Numbered from the stretch's first letter, positions 1 through 10,600 are shown. The stretch: 64,000 bases of DNA from Nephrocerus scutellatus (GCA_947095585.1 OX352765.1:27930254-27994253), one strand, 5' to 3'. Translations and numbers: made by a program. Notes: generated by a model not told the origin, from the sequence alone.

Positions 1-195
1 TTCTTAAAATACGGTTAAGAATATACAATTTAACTTGTCGTAATATTTCAGAGGCAAATATATGACCAGATAGCATATCTTGAACGAATATTATATTAAA
101 GTACATATTGTCTTTTCGTTTCTAGGTTTTCCAAGTTAATTACTCTTGCTGAGTAATTAGGCACTTTATTTTGATAAATAATTTTTATAAAAACA

Positions 196-300
196 CCAGC
201 GGAAATACTCGTCGTTTCCCGGCTGCCCTATCCTACTTACCCCTACCCAACTGACCATCTGCTCACTAACCTTCACCATAGTGAGTATTTGCAACTCGCT
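196..300 (-). mobile_element. Helitron-like element, 3' end fragment
   Basis: Read on the minus strand, this stretch ends in a GC-rich block (CCGGGAAACGACG) about ten bases before CTGGT. That matches the hairpin plus CTAG-T ending of the better preserved Helitron-like copies at 7536-8297 and 52859-53182, with CTAG changed to CTGG. The upstream part holds cccacc/actgac-type units related to the minisatellite at 7.6-7.9 kb. The 5' part is not recognisable. Assignment rests on similarity to the other copies in this window. Confidence 0.5.
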
Positions 301-926
301 TTTTTAATGATGTAATACTGATGGCGTCATTTGCTGGAGGTCAAATGCTTTTACAAAATCGGTACAATTTACAATTTGAGCGTGAATGTAACAAGGTTTG
401 TAGTTAAAGATTTTGCGGCAACAAATCCGTGTTCTTCTTTCGCATTTAAGCCTTGGAGAAGAAAGAATAAGGTCCTTTATAATTTTTGGAATAGGTCTAT
501 CGTTTACTATGAGATGCCTCTTTCCAGATTTAAAGATATGAGTACAATACGAAGTGTTTCACTCATCCAAAAATTATCCTTCTTTTAGAGATAAATTAAA
601 CAATATCGTTAAAGGTTGGAATAAGGCACCAACACAATTTTTTAACAAAATTGGAGGGATTCCATCCAATTATACTTTAATTCATTTAAAGTTCTTAACA
701 CTTCTTCATAATTTAGTTGAAGAGAAGAGAGCAGGTAAACTATAATTTGAATATGAGTGCAAATAGGCTTGTTCTTCTTAAGCATACATGGATTGGAAAT
801 AGTCAGCAAACATGTTACAAATTACTGACATGTCTGAAAAAACATCACCATTCCATTCCATTGAATTTGATAAACTGTTGTGATTTCTTTTATTTTTTAT
901 GAACTTCCAAAAGCTTGCTTTTAGAA
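301..926. other. Unassigned AT-rich sequence
   Basis: Short overlapping open frames of 60-85 codons occur here, but none has a recognisable domain, splice context or compositional change. I see no gene. Confidence 0.5.
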
Positions 927-1440
927 TTATTAAATTCTCTATATTAACTTCACTTGCCCGTGGGTCGTCGGTCGGTCGTCGGTCGGTTGTCGGTCGGTCG
1001 TCGGTCGGTCGTCGGTCGGTCGTCGGTCGGTCGTCGGTCGGTCGTCGGTCGGTCGTCGGTCGGTCGTCTGTCGTGGATTCTTGCGATCAATTTTTAACCC
1101 ACTTCCCATGGCCCGATTTTATTGAAATTTTGCACACATGTGTATTTCCGGAGACAACACTTTCTATTAAATTTTGAGGCCCCTCGGGCTGCGGGGTCGA
1201 GGGGCTCCCAAACAAAAATTTTAAAAAATTTACCCAATTTTCTTCAAATTTTACACACATGTGTATACCCAATAAACAATACTTTTTCGAAAATTTGGTA
1301 GTGATCGGGTCCCGGGTTCGGCCGCAAGGCCCTTATACATTTTTTAAATATCTGTACTGGCATCAGATATTCGTCGCCCTTTATGGACTTTGTGCGGTGT
1401 GTGCTGCGCAGTCGGCTGCGCTGCATGGTTTTGTTGGTGG
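927..1440 (+). mobile_element. Dispersed repeat family R1, copy 1
   Basis: The stretch begins with ctatattaactt, followed by a tandem-repeat tract and then two related blocks containing cccgattttattgaaa and acacatgtgta. The same order recurs at 63210-63412 (plus) and 24300-24575 (minus): ctatattaactt, tandem tract, then the cccgattttatt block and an acacatg-like motif. GC-rich phrases resembling gggtcgaggggctccc follow. No protein is encoded; open frames here are by-products of the repeats. The 5' TCTATAT start recalls the Helitron-like elements in this window, but I could not find a CTAG-type 3' end, so the class is unsure. Confidence 0.65.
964..1073 (+). repeat. 11-bp minisatellite (TCGTCGGTCGG)n
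   Basis: About ten nearly identical copies of TCGTCGGTCGG, one with TTG at its start, lie inside dispersed repeat R1. Because 11 is not a multiple of three, the arginine/serine/valine-rich frame across it has a 33-base protein periodicity and is not a gene. In the other R1 copies this position holds a (GTTT)n tract instead. Confidence 0.95.
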
Positions 1441-3725
1441 CGGAGAGAGAGAGAGAAATCTTAGCGCACGCACAAATGAACCCAGCAAATGAAACGAGAC
1501 ATACATGTTTTATGCTTACTTCAACTTACATTTTTATTATATACTGAATTGTATTTTTATTGATGTCGTTTTTTTTGTTGTCGATATCAACTTACAGATA
1601 GAACAACAAGTTTTCACAATATTCTGTCATTTGGCGTTTTCATAAATTAGTTCAGAGCAGTCAAAGAGTTCTCAAGATAAATGTTCGTGTTTCTTATTTG
1701 CTCAGAGTATGAGCGTGCTCTAAGTGCTCAGAATAAAATGATCTGAGCTTTTTCAATTTTAACATCTGATGTCAAATGTTTGTTTCGATGATTTTCTCCT
1801 ACAATAAAAAAAATGGCCTAGGATCGAGGGGCTCCCATATCAATTTCTGCGATTAGAGAATTTAGATGAAAAATTTTAATTTTTATGGGTTGTTTTTTTT
1901 TTAACCTTGGTTTGCTCTGAATTAACATAATACTTGTAAAGATAACTTTTTAGAAACTCATGTTACTTACAAAGCGTTAAATACTCGTAGTTAGAGTGGT
2001 CAGTGTCATTAGCCCATTTTTTAAATTTTTCAAATCCTTGTTTTTTTAAATTTTTTATGTGGGAAAGATTGTTTGAGTACCAAATCGGTTTATTTTTTAT
2101 AACACGTAATTTTATTGGAACATGGCTTATTCCTCTTTCTTCTTTTTTATTAACTTTTATTTAACTTGACATGAACTTTGGCGTATGTTTCTTTCAACTT
2201 TATTAAAGTCCCTTTTAAACAAACTTTCACACCAGAGCTTAGTGTCTAATGGTATATGACGAACATAACTGGTCTACCACCACTTCCTTGTGGTACTCCT
2301 GCCATTATTTCTTTTACTATAGAAAACGAATTTTCGTGTTTTACTCTAAAGAATATACCCGTAATGTAGGAATGTAATTCTAATTAAATCAAAAGCGGGA
2401 TCTTTTTCGGGTTGATGTTAAGTGTAAATTCTGTTTGTATATTAATTGCGTAAGTTAAGTTTAACTCGAACTGTGCACTGTGTCTTCTTTACAAACATGG
2501 AAAAAATCAATCTTCACAATGAATGACAAACATTATTCTGTATTGGGTAAGCTTTTTCCTTTTTTTGCATTTTTTCAAGTCTTCTTAAGTAAAGGTTGAA
2601 TCAATAATTTTTTTTCTTTTTTGTTCGTCTTAGTTGTTGCGATAGTATATTTAATTTTTCTTGGAGAGCCCTAGTCTGATGCAATTTTTTTCTTGCTCTT
2701 CTATTTTCAAAAATCAATTCTCCTATTTCCACCGGGCTTTTCATTATTTTTCGGATCTTTAGAGTATTTTCAACGCAGAATATATTCGTCATCCGGATAG
2801 CAAAACAAAATAACACAAATAATAATTTGCCAAATTACAAATTATTATTATTACTACTAGTATGCGTCACAAAAATTCATGGGAAACCTATTATTCTTTG
2901 GCAACAAATTAGCTCGCCCCTCGCAATGTGTGATTCATTGATGAGTTGTTCAGCTTTGCTTCAAAAATAAAATGTCAAATTCTTTTCATGCTTTTTAAAA
3001 AAAGTTATTAAAGATCTTTCGATCTTTTATCTTTCAAATGGCATCATCCAAATCTTAAATATGGTTACATATGTTTTCCGTTTTACATTGAATAATATGT
3101 TATAAATTTTCGTAGTACAAACGTTTACCAACCGGACTATGCACAGAGTCAATTACCGCAGCTCTTAGTGATAAATTAAAATTGTCAGTTTTGAATTTTA
3201 ATTCCTAACAATCTCAGCAATTTGCATTATTTTGTGTTTTCTGTACGGGTATTTACTTTTAGTAAACAACAACTTTTTTGTTTTGTTTTGATAATTGACT
3301 AGTAAATATGGAAAAGTTATTTATTGCTTAGTTCAGTCGCTTCGGTTGCTGGAATGTGAATGTAGACGACAGCGTGTAAATGAGGTAACACTAACGATGA
3401 TTGTATCTACATACATATATGAGTGAGATGATAGGGGGAGTAACCTATCTACCACCTGCGCAAAATAATTGGCATAATCTATTGGTTGAGATGCAATTGT
3501 ATCCAATTGTGAATTGACTACTAACGAGAGGAAAATTGAATACAGTCAATGTGTTTGTTAAATTATCTGTAGCTCTGTAATTGTGTAATGCTTACTATTG
3601 GCATCATTAATTTACTGATAGAAGCGGACAGCAAGTGGATGATGTGGCAGTGTACGTTGCATTTTCAGGGTTAAATTATATATTTTTTGTAACTTTACAA
3701 TTTATAAATTTGGTAACTGAATTGT
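1441..3725. other. Unassigned AT-rich sequence
   Basis: No protein domain, RNA gene or clear repeat was recognised, apart from a short ggatcgaggggctccc-like scrap near 1820-1840 that resembles the GC-rich part of repeat R1. Homopolymer T and A runs are frequent. Confidence 0.5.
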
Positions 3726-3930
3726 TCATCATCATATTTGGCTCTACAACCGGGGTCCGGTGCTGGCCTCCCGCAAAAAGTCTCTCCACCGGTCCCGATT
3801 TCGAGCCGATGTCATCCAGTTTGGCATCCCTAAACTCTGGGCGTCCTGGTCTACGCCATCCTTCCAGCGTAGGCTTGGCCGGCCTCGCTGTCGTGTTCCA
3901 TAAATCCTACCGAATTGTTGCATATTATTA
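3726..3930 (-). mobile_element. RTE-type LINE, 3' end relic (copy 1)
   Basis: On the minus strand the translation contains RGRPSLRWKDGVDQD and NRDRWRDFLREA, followed by GPRL and a stop. This is the usual C-terminal tail of RTE/craniofacial-development-protein-2-like LINE ORF2 proteins (GRP..RW.DGV..D, RD.W). The element ends in a short gatgatga tail, typical of RTE-type 3' ends. Only the last 50 or so codons remain. A second copy with the same boundary lies at 13891-14062, which fixes the 3' end. The endonuclease relic at 23220-23890 belongs to the same LINE type. Confidence 0.75.
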
Positions 3931-4639
3931 TTAACGAATTGCTTGTTTAACGGAGCATATAATTTCAAATTATTGCAGTATTTATCAAAACATTAACTTA
4001 ATAGATAATTTTTTTTAAATTATTAATTACTCTTTATTTTTATTTATTTTTTAAAAGCTTTTTAAAACTCCAGTTTAAGATTTAAATGCAGTTAGTACCC
4101 ATTTATTAATGACTTGAATCTCCAATGTCGATGAAAATAGTTTATGGTTGAACTTTTAAAATTCCTGAGTTTTTTGTTTGCAAGAAAATTTTTAAAATTT
4201 CGGCTCTTGCAGTTAACCACGTAAGCATATTTTTGAAAGAAAGTTAAATGTTAGAACAACTGATGAAAAAACATATTTGACAGTTTTAAATATAAGATTA
4301 GATGTAGAACATAATTCTACCGAAGATTTATTTTTTTCGGATGCGCCTGGAGGTGCAGGAATCTTCCAAAGATACCAATTGGGTCCGTACCATTGGTTAT
4401 GCCCGATTCATATACCTGATCATTACAATGTCAGCCGATATATGCCACGTGTCAAACCTCTCCCATCAGAGATGCACTATAAGAACCGGCCACGCATGCT
4501 CATAGTAGTAGGAGATACAATGCTCCCGTTTTTTCTTTTTTGTTATGACTACAACTAAGTTTCCTTAACAAGAGTAGTATACGCTTCTGTCGTTCATCGT
4601 CGCCTTCCAGCGAAGACACCTAGAATCCGTCATTAAATG
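3931..4639. other. Unassigned sequence with a 93-codon open frame
   Basis: The frame at 4277-4558 (plus) gives a protein beginning MTVLNIRLDVEHN with no domain I recognise. It is preceded and followed by ordinary AT-rich sequence. It could be a fragment of an element or chance; I do not call a gene. Confidence 0.4.
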
Positions 4640-5208
4640 CGGTTTTCACTTACTGCCCTAGATCGAACGGTCTTGTTCTTTACAGTCGACGCACAAGGTC
4701 CGTCTCGTCCAAAGTTCGTACTATTTTATGGTTGCAATGAACGTGAAGACTAGAACGAAGCTTGCGCACAAAAATTTGTCGCCTTGTCCCTACGTTAGCA
4801 ATTCTTAAATCTCTGTGAATATCACTATTCCTTATGTACCATGGAGCTTTCACGATTGCTCTTGTGTTTTGTTTTAAAATGTTTGTAATATTGCTCTAAT
4901 GCTTGGTTTTGTATTGCTTGTCTAATGCTTTTTTCGTAACTTCTTTAAGATTTCAGCAGTAATTAAGTCCTATCCTGGAGCCTTGTTATTTTTCAATTTT
5001 TTTATTTTCTCTCGGAGTTCGGACAGCGATATGGCTTTGATGTTAAAGCTGTCGGTTTCTGTGTTCGTATTGGGATCTTCGATCAACGATTGTCCGTCGG
5101 ACGGCTTGAACGTTGCTTCTTAGTGCTCGGCAAATAAATTCGCTTTCTCCTTATCACCTTTTGCCCATTCGCCGCTATCTTCCCTTATCGGTGGCGAGTG
5201 TATACCGA
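4640..5208 (-). mobile_element. Jockey-type LINE ORF2 relic with deleted RT core
   Basis: Read on the minus strand, the first part (5208 to about 4920) encodes SGEWAKGDKEKANLFAEH and KIKKLKNNKAPG, the segment just before and at the start of the reverse transcriptase domain of Jockey-clade LINEs. The second part (4862 to about 4715) encodes APWYIRNSDIHRDLRI, which is the very C-terminus of the same ORF2 class. The whole reverse transcriptase between them is missing, so this is an internally deleted relic. In-frame stops are present. The other Jockey-type piece, the endonuclease at 34275-34770, has no overlapping segment to compare. Confidence 0.75.
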
Positions 5209-5299
5209 AGATGATATTCTTAAAGTAAAAGCTCTAACAATGATAAAAATTCTATAGCTCTATTTGTAGATATAATTTTAGCTTTGACATGGATGCCCA

Positions 5300-5556
5300 G
5301 GATATGATGTTAAAAAAATTTCATACTGCAGGTTTCTGATGAGCAGTTAATAATTGCTTTCATAATACCTACAAGGAGCAAGTTGTTAATACAAAAGGAA
5401 AATTCTTCAGCTCACTTAACTTTAAAAATGGTGTGGCATAAGGTTCTGTATTAGGTCCATTTTTATTTCTGATTTATATTGCCTTTTAAATCTAAAATTT
5501 AACTCAACTTCTTCCACATTTGCTGATGACATTGTTCTGGTTTACGACTTCTTTTA
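5300..5556 (+). mobile_element. LINE reverse transcriptase fragment
   Basis: The plus-strand translation reads NGVA, a stop, then GSVLGPFLFLIYI and, after a short frame break, STFADDIVLVYD. These are the adjacent RT motifs (G[VA].QGSVLGP.LF..YI and F/YADD) of non-LTR retrotransposons. The FADD carries both catalytic aspartates, but the glutamine before GSVLGP is a stop codon and the reading frame is broken, so the fragment is dead. It lies close to, but on the opposite strand from, the Jockey relic at 4640-5208. Jockey or CR1-like is the most likely clade. Confidence 0.75.
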
Positions 5557-7534
5557 AATGTATTACAAAAATTTATTAGGATTTGTAGCCATTTGAACCT
5601 TTCTTGGGCATTTTGAGTGCAGAAGTCCCTTTTTCTTCTTCTATGTCATACATCATCCTACTAGATGATTTATGAGGCATCAAGTGATTAATATTCTGAT
5701 ACAGATCTGAAAAACAGAAAAAAGTGCTGACAAAACCTTAATTTTCTTCGGCCTTATTTCACAATGTTCGGTCGGCCGGCTTTATTTCACGTCACCTTTT
5801 TAAAGTCCTTACAGAGTTATTTAAACGAAGCGTTAAAATATAAACCATAAACTCAAGTACATATATATAGTCTACGTATAAATTATTTGGCTGTCATTAG
5901 CTTTTTATGTGGCAGATTCGCAAAATACTAGTTCCAACGACTAGTAATGTTTTTCAGACATGAGTCCAAACAACATTCTGTGACATTTCCTGAATGTATG
6001 TCTTTGGGTTTTGTTGTCTTAGAAGAGAAACACCGTTCCAAATCTTAGCCTTACAACTCTCGATTCAATTTTGAAGAAACTGGTTGTCAAAACACATAAA
6101 AAAAGGGTCTTCTGGAAAGTTGAAAAGGATTTGCTCGTTGTCTCATAAAAACTGCTTAAATGTGTGATGTCATGTGTTCTTTTTTAATGACTCGTAGCAG
6201 AAATCAGTGCAGAACACACACACAAAAGAAAAAGGTCCTTATCCATTAAAGCTACAACAATCTGATTCGAAAGCATTATTTAATTCCTAACTAGATACCT
6301 TTATAAAATTCTAAAACTTTTCCTCTACATCAAAAGAAATTTCACGCTCTGTATTAAATTACAGCTTCTGGCCGAAATAATTAATGCAAGAAAGATCTCT
6401 TACATCGACACTCAATTAAATCGGACGAAAGATCTCATTTGATATAAAAAATTTAAAAACTCCCTCCTACATGTGTAATTACTCGATTAGTTTCTAAAAA
6501 ATTTGAATTAAGTGAACGGAAGAACTCATTACTGTACATAAGAGTAGTTATGTTAAACAATTGACATTTCCCGCCTATTTGCAGCTCTAAAACGATGGCT
6601 ACTTCAACAAATTTTTAATTTGCTTCGAACGAACGCCAGTGTTAAGTGCGTGGTAAGCCGTCTGCAAAGGCTTTACAAAAAATTTTGCAACGGCTATGCT
6701 TTTATTGCAGTTAAATAGTAGATAAAAGAATTTTACAGTAACTATGTATATTGATGTCGTTATGTGCTTTGCAAAAAGTCCTTACAAGTAAAGGACTTAA
6801 GTCTGAAGTGCAGATACTTGTTTGGCATGGGTGGGTAGTCCTCTCATTAAGGGTTGGTTAGTTACATGAGAAAAATAAACGAATCATTTATCTCGCTTCT
6901 TCTTTAGGGTGAATGACATGAAATGTCATAAATGAGCCTGATTTCGTAAGAAGTTTTTAATGAAGAAAATGGAAATCTTTTCAAAAAATTTCGAAATTTC
7001 TCATTGCTTGCGTCGTAGTTCCTTATCATTTCCTTCGGGAGTGATTTTTTACGTTTCACTTAATTTAAAAATCAAAACCGCATTCGATCAGTTCAAGGTT
7101 AAATTACGAAGTTGTGAATGCATTAATTTAATTGAGACAAACAAACACTAAGAGTAGTAAGATCAGAGAGAAAGGGGAAAATGCTTAGTTATTCATAGTC
7201 TGATTTACGTGATATTAGTATTCAAATACAATACAATACTAATTCTAAACCAAAAACATGATTAAAAATTTGAATCAGACAATAGCGTGAGTTTTCTCTC
7301 TTTTTTTTATAAAGAAAAATAATTTCCATATAAGTAAATGGCGTCGCGTGTTGTTATTTTCACATTAGAACATTTAGTGACGATTATTATTTTAGAAAAA
7401 TTACACTTAATTTGCAAAAGTGTTATCTAATTTTCTCATTTGGTCTTCTTTTGTAATAGTAGTTGTAGTAGCAGTGTCTGGTTGCTTTGGGTTTAGACCT
7501 TTTGTAGATAAAAGCATCTGTATAAATATATTTA
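5557..7534. other. Unassigned AT-rich sequence
   Basis: Nearly 2 kb without a recognisable gene, tRNA or well-defined repeat. The AT content is high and open frames are all under 65 codons. Confidence 0.5.
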
Positions 7535-7574
7535 ACTAGCTGTTCCCGGGCGCTTTGCTACCCGCCCACCGACG

Positions 7575-8034
7575 CCACGCCCACTTACACCCGCGTTTTC
7601 CGGCTGCCCCATTCCACTGACCCCCGCTCACTGACCTCCCGCCCACTGACCACCCACCCATTGACCTCATACACACTGACCCACCGCCCACTGAACTCAC
7701 ACCCACTGACATCACACCCACTGACCTCCCGCCCACTGACCACCCACCCATTGACCTCATACACACTGACCCACCTCCCGCTGAACACACACCCACTGAC
7801 CTCCCGCCCACTGACCACCCGCCCACTGACCACCCACCCATTGACCTCATACACACTGACCCACCACCCACTGAACTCACACCCACTGACCTCACACCCA
7901 CTGACGCCACGCCCACTTACACCCGCGTTTCCCGGCTGCACCATCCCACTGACCCCCGCCCACTAACGGCACGCCCACTTACACCCGCGTTTCCCGGCTG
8001 TCCCATCCCGCTGACCCCCGCCCATTGACGCCAG
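7575..8034 (-). repeat. About 63-bp unit flanking the minisatellite, three copies
   Basis: A unit containing cgcccacttacacccgcgtt, then ccggctg and ccccgccca-like sequence occurs near 7575, 7908 and 7971. The last two are directly adjacent, 63 bases apart. It brackets the 15-bp array and probably expanded with it. Confidence 0.8.
7642..7911 (-). repeat. 15-bp minisatellite with 90-bp higher-order repeat
   Basis: The basic unit is cccactgacctcccg and variants, 15 bases long. Variants recur in a fixed order (…accaccca, …acctcata, cacactgacccacc…, …aactcaca), giving a six-unit, 90-base higher-order repeat starting at 7642, 7732 and 7822. As 15 is divisible by three, several frames on both strands stay open and create overlapping Ser/Val/Gly- or Pro/Leu/Thr-rich open frames that are artefacts. 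The minus strand is G-rich (GGTCAGTGGG) and could form quadruplex structure. Confidence 0.95.
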
Positions 8035-8297
8035 CGCCACCTATCGGGTCCAAATTTTGTCAAAGACTTTTTTTTTATTTAAATATTATATGGTGTGAAT
8101 TTGAGCCGAATCGTTCCATAAATAAGAATTTTCAGGGGAAAAAACGATACCAGCGCCACCTAGCGGGGCTGACTCAACTTTTAAACCTTCGCTTAGCAAT
8201 TACAAACAAACTCGCCGCAGGAAGTATCCAATTTGGTCCAGCCGTTCTCGAGTTTTAGCCAGTCTAACGAACAGCAATTGATTTTTATATATATAGA

Positions 8298-8507
8298 TTA
8301 TATGGTGTGAATTTGAGCCAAAACGTTCCATAAATAAGAATTTTCGGAAAAAAACGATACCAGCGCCACCTAGCGGGGCTTTTAAACCTTTTAAACCTTC
8401 CCGTAGCAATTACAAACAAACTCGCAGAAGGAAGTATCCAATTTGGTCCAGCCGTTCTCGAGTTTTAGTCAGTCTAACGCACAGCAATTGATTTATATAT
8501 ATATAGA
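8298..8507 (-). mobile_element. Helitron-like element, 5' fragment of sister copy
   Basis: Sequence 8507 down to 8298 repeats the first 210 bases of the element at 7536-8297: the TCTATATATATA start, the ctcgagaacggctgga and ctaggtggcgctggtat motifs and the caaattcacaccatata segment. The similarity breaks exactly where the neighbour's TC begins, so the neighbour probably inserted into this copy. I could not find its 3' half beyond 7535. Confidence 0.75.
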
Positions 8508-9092
8508 TTTAAACTCTCTGAAGCAATCGGGCAAACAATACTCAAATTCTAGACATCAGGCAGGCAAGGGCTGTTTCTACTCTTTTGTTCATACGCCAGG
8601 ATACAGCTTCGGTGCTTTCGATTGACCTTTATTATAACCTTCTGGCCTTAACGGTGAAAATTCTACTGTTTCTGGGTCCATCTCTAGCTGATATGGTGAC
8701 AATAATGGCTCATCTAGCGCATTTTGTTGAACCCTTTGATTCCTTTTAAGTAATTTAACATCACAAGAATCTATGATAATGTTTGGTTTAAGATTGTTTT
8801 TACGGTTCATCCCCATCCAACCTCCACTCCTAGGGGTATGGTATCTTTCTATCAGTAGTCAACTCGAAAAATATGGATTCGACACTATTTTCCCACATCC
8901 ACCACAAGAGGTGATAGGGATGTCTTACCCCCACAGCGTTACTTTCTTTTACTTAGTCAAAGTTATAGTAATCATAATGATTTACCCATTTCCATATTTT
9001 CTGAGTCAGAAAAAGCGAAAAAATATCGCTGTCTGTCTGTCTGTGAGTCTGTCTGTCTGTGTCCACTCTACAGCCCAGACGGCTGAATTAAT
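8508..9092. other. Unassigned sequence with a (GTCT)n tract
   Basis: A (CTGT)n microsatellite lies at 9028-9061. A frame at 8773-9150 and its antisense partner have no recognisable domain. The first copy of the SINE target duplication is at 9076-9092. Confidence 0.6.
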
Positions 9093-9388
9093 ATCTAATC
9101 ATAATAATAATAATATTCGGCGCGACAGACCGTTGCGGTCCAAGGCCTAGCTTCTCGCGACCATTTGTGTTGTGCATGTATATTTTTGGACACAAATGGA
9201 TGGGACCTACAATTTAAGGCTGGATTCGAACGGCGAATTGAGAAGCTTTCCGTGACAAGTTATTACTCTCGGAACGTTTGTCACCCATTCGCGAGAGGTG
9301 GAACACGATGAAAAATACTTTTTGGTGTTACTGGGATTCGAACCCCTGCTCAGTAGCCATGCGCTTTTCCACTGAGCCACGGCTCCCA
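9093..9388 (-). mobile_element. tRNA-derived SINE, family S1, full copy
   Basis: Read on the minus strand, the head starts GGGAGCCGTGGCTCAG (A box, tggctcagtgga) and has a B box ggttcgaatcc, so it is tRNA-derived and carries an internal RNA polymerase III promoter. The roughly 220-base body includes accaaaaagtatttttca, gtaataacttgtcac and caaatggtcgcgagaagcta, and the element ends in an (ATT)n tail. A 17-base duplication with two mismatches (cagacggctg-att-at) flanks it at 9076-9092 and 9389-9405, showing target-primed retroposition. The plus-strand neighbour at 17541-17830 matches end to end. It is not a functional tRNA gene. Confidence 0.93.
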
Positions 9389-9672
9389 CAGACGGCTGCA
9401 TTGATGGTGATAAATATTCATATTTAAGCTTTTAACATAAATTTGGAGGTCCCAGTTGTTTTTGTCGAAAATCGGCCAACCGAAAGTGGCAGATTACTTG
9501 GACAGTTTTTCGATTTTTTTTCTCCTCACTCATGAGAAATTTAAGTTTTTTAAGAAATTTAAAAAAATAATAATATACATTTACTAAAGATTCCGGTACC
9601 GTCCGTAAAAGAAAGTAGTTTTGTGGCCACACCTTACTACTTCACTCCAGTGCATAATCTGCTTAAAACGGA

Positions 9673-9777
9673 CTTGCCAAGAAGGACCTAATTTTCTAAG
9701 TGGACACATGAAATTGGTGGTGAAAATGGACACGTGAAAATGGTGTCCGCTCACAAAATTAGGTCCTTCTTAGCAAG
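9673..9777. repeat. Inverted repeat, 35-bp arms
   Basis: Arms 9673-9707 and 9743-9777 pair at 31 of 35 positions (both carry aaggacctaatttt and ggacac), separated by a 35-base spacer that repeats tggacac-tgaaa. It could be a small foldback element; no target duplication was found. Confidence 0.85.
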
Positions 9778-9944
9778 GCTGTTTGAGGAAGATTATGAAC
9801 TGGATTGAAATCGTAGTATAGTGCATCCGATCCAATTGTAATTTTGTTGCACTGTTGCTGCAGAAACAATGAGACGTCATGCAAATCTTCTTGTACGTAG
9901 CAGTAGTAACACATCCCACATTGACGAATGCACCAATATAGTGC

Positions 9945-10600
9945 CATGGATTTGTAGAAAATTTAATAGGCTTTAATATCGTATTTGTCAAAAAAAAATG
10001 TATCCAAGAGCATTTCTCGAAATAATCGTGTTGGCAAAACAATTTAATTTTTTTTTTTTTTTTTAACGACCTTAATAACTGTATGGCTTAAATAATTTAA
10101 AAATTGTACATTGTTTGATCTTACAAATTTAATTTTCTTTCAAAAAAGATCAATAGTAACCTTATAGCTGGATGCGTTCAATATAACTCTTGTGAAGTTG
10201 AGTTGATTGTGAAGTCGTCGTGTAAGGTCAAAAGTACGTTTTCGTTCATTTTACAAACTTTCAATTTTCACCCTGCTCCTGTTGACCGAATGCATAAATA
10301 TTGTGAGGTGGATTTGTAGAAAATTGAATAGGCTTTAATACTGCATTTGTAAAAAAAAAATTATCTGAGAACATTTTTCGAAATAATCGCATTTGAATAT
10401 GAAATTTAAAAAAAAATCTTTTTTTTTTACTTTGACGACGTTCATATTGGTATTAACTTTAAAATTTTTAAAAAAATTTACATTGTTTGACCTTAAAGAT
10501 TTAATTTTTTATCAAAAGTGACCAACAGTGACCTTGTATCCAGAAGCGTTAAGGTGTAAAGTAATGTAAGGTCAAAAGTACGTCTCTTCGTTTTAAAACG
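9945..10600 (+). repeat. Diverged tandem duplication, about 370-bp period
   Basis: A block with ggatttgtagaaaatt, aataggctttaata, cgaaataatcg, acattgtttga and ggtcaaaagtacgt occurs at about 9945-10245 and again at about 10312-10590, in the same order and with moderate divergence. The right copy is followed by tacaccctgta (about 10711), which resembles a Tc1/mariner-type terminus. No coding content was recognised. Confidence 0.75.

Larger units (their letters stand above)
7536..8297 (-). mobile_element. Helitron-like non-autonomous element with minisatellite
   Basis: On the minus strand the element starts with TCTATATATATAAAAATC after an A (8298) and ends in CTAG (7539-7536) followed by T (7535). 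This is the Helitron signature: 5' TC, 3' CTAG, inserted between A and T. A GC-rich block including CGCCCGGGAAC lies just before CTAG, where Helitrons carry a short hairpin. The 5' part holds a conserved segment (aaaactcgagaacggctgga, gcgctaggtggcgctggta), and the 3' half is a C-rich/G-rich minisatellite (7642-7911). No Rep/helicase is encoded, so it must be non-autonomous. The element is inserted in a sister copy (8298-8507). Confidence 0.7.

Noticed and set aside
899..1177. 92-codon frame with SVGRRSVVG repeats
   Set aside because: It is the translation of the 11-bp minisatellite.
4277..4558. 93-codon frame with gene-like composition
   Set aside because: No family recognised and no second exon or splice context could be identified; kept only as unassigned sequence.
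7536..7966. Three long overlapping open frames, Ser/Val/Gly-rich or Pro/Leu/Thr-rich
   Set aside because: They are produced by the 15-bp minisatellite, which keeps frames open on both strands.
9330..9388. Possible tRNA genes at this site, 17541-17613 and 34190-34248
   Set aside because: The A and B boxes are the heads of SINE S1; body, tail and target duplication follow, and the cloverleaf is incomplete.
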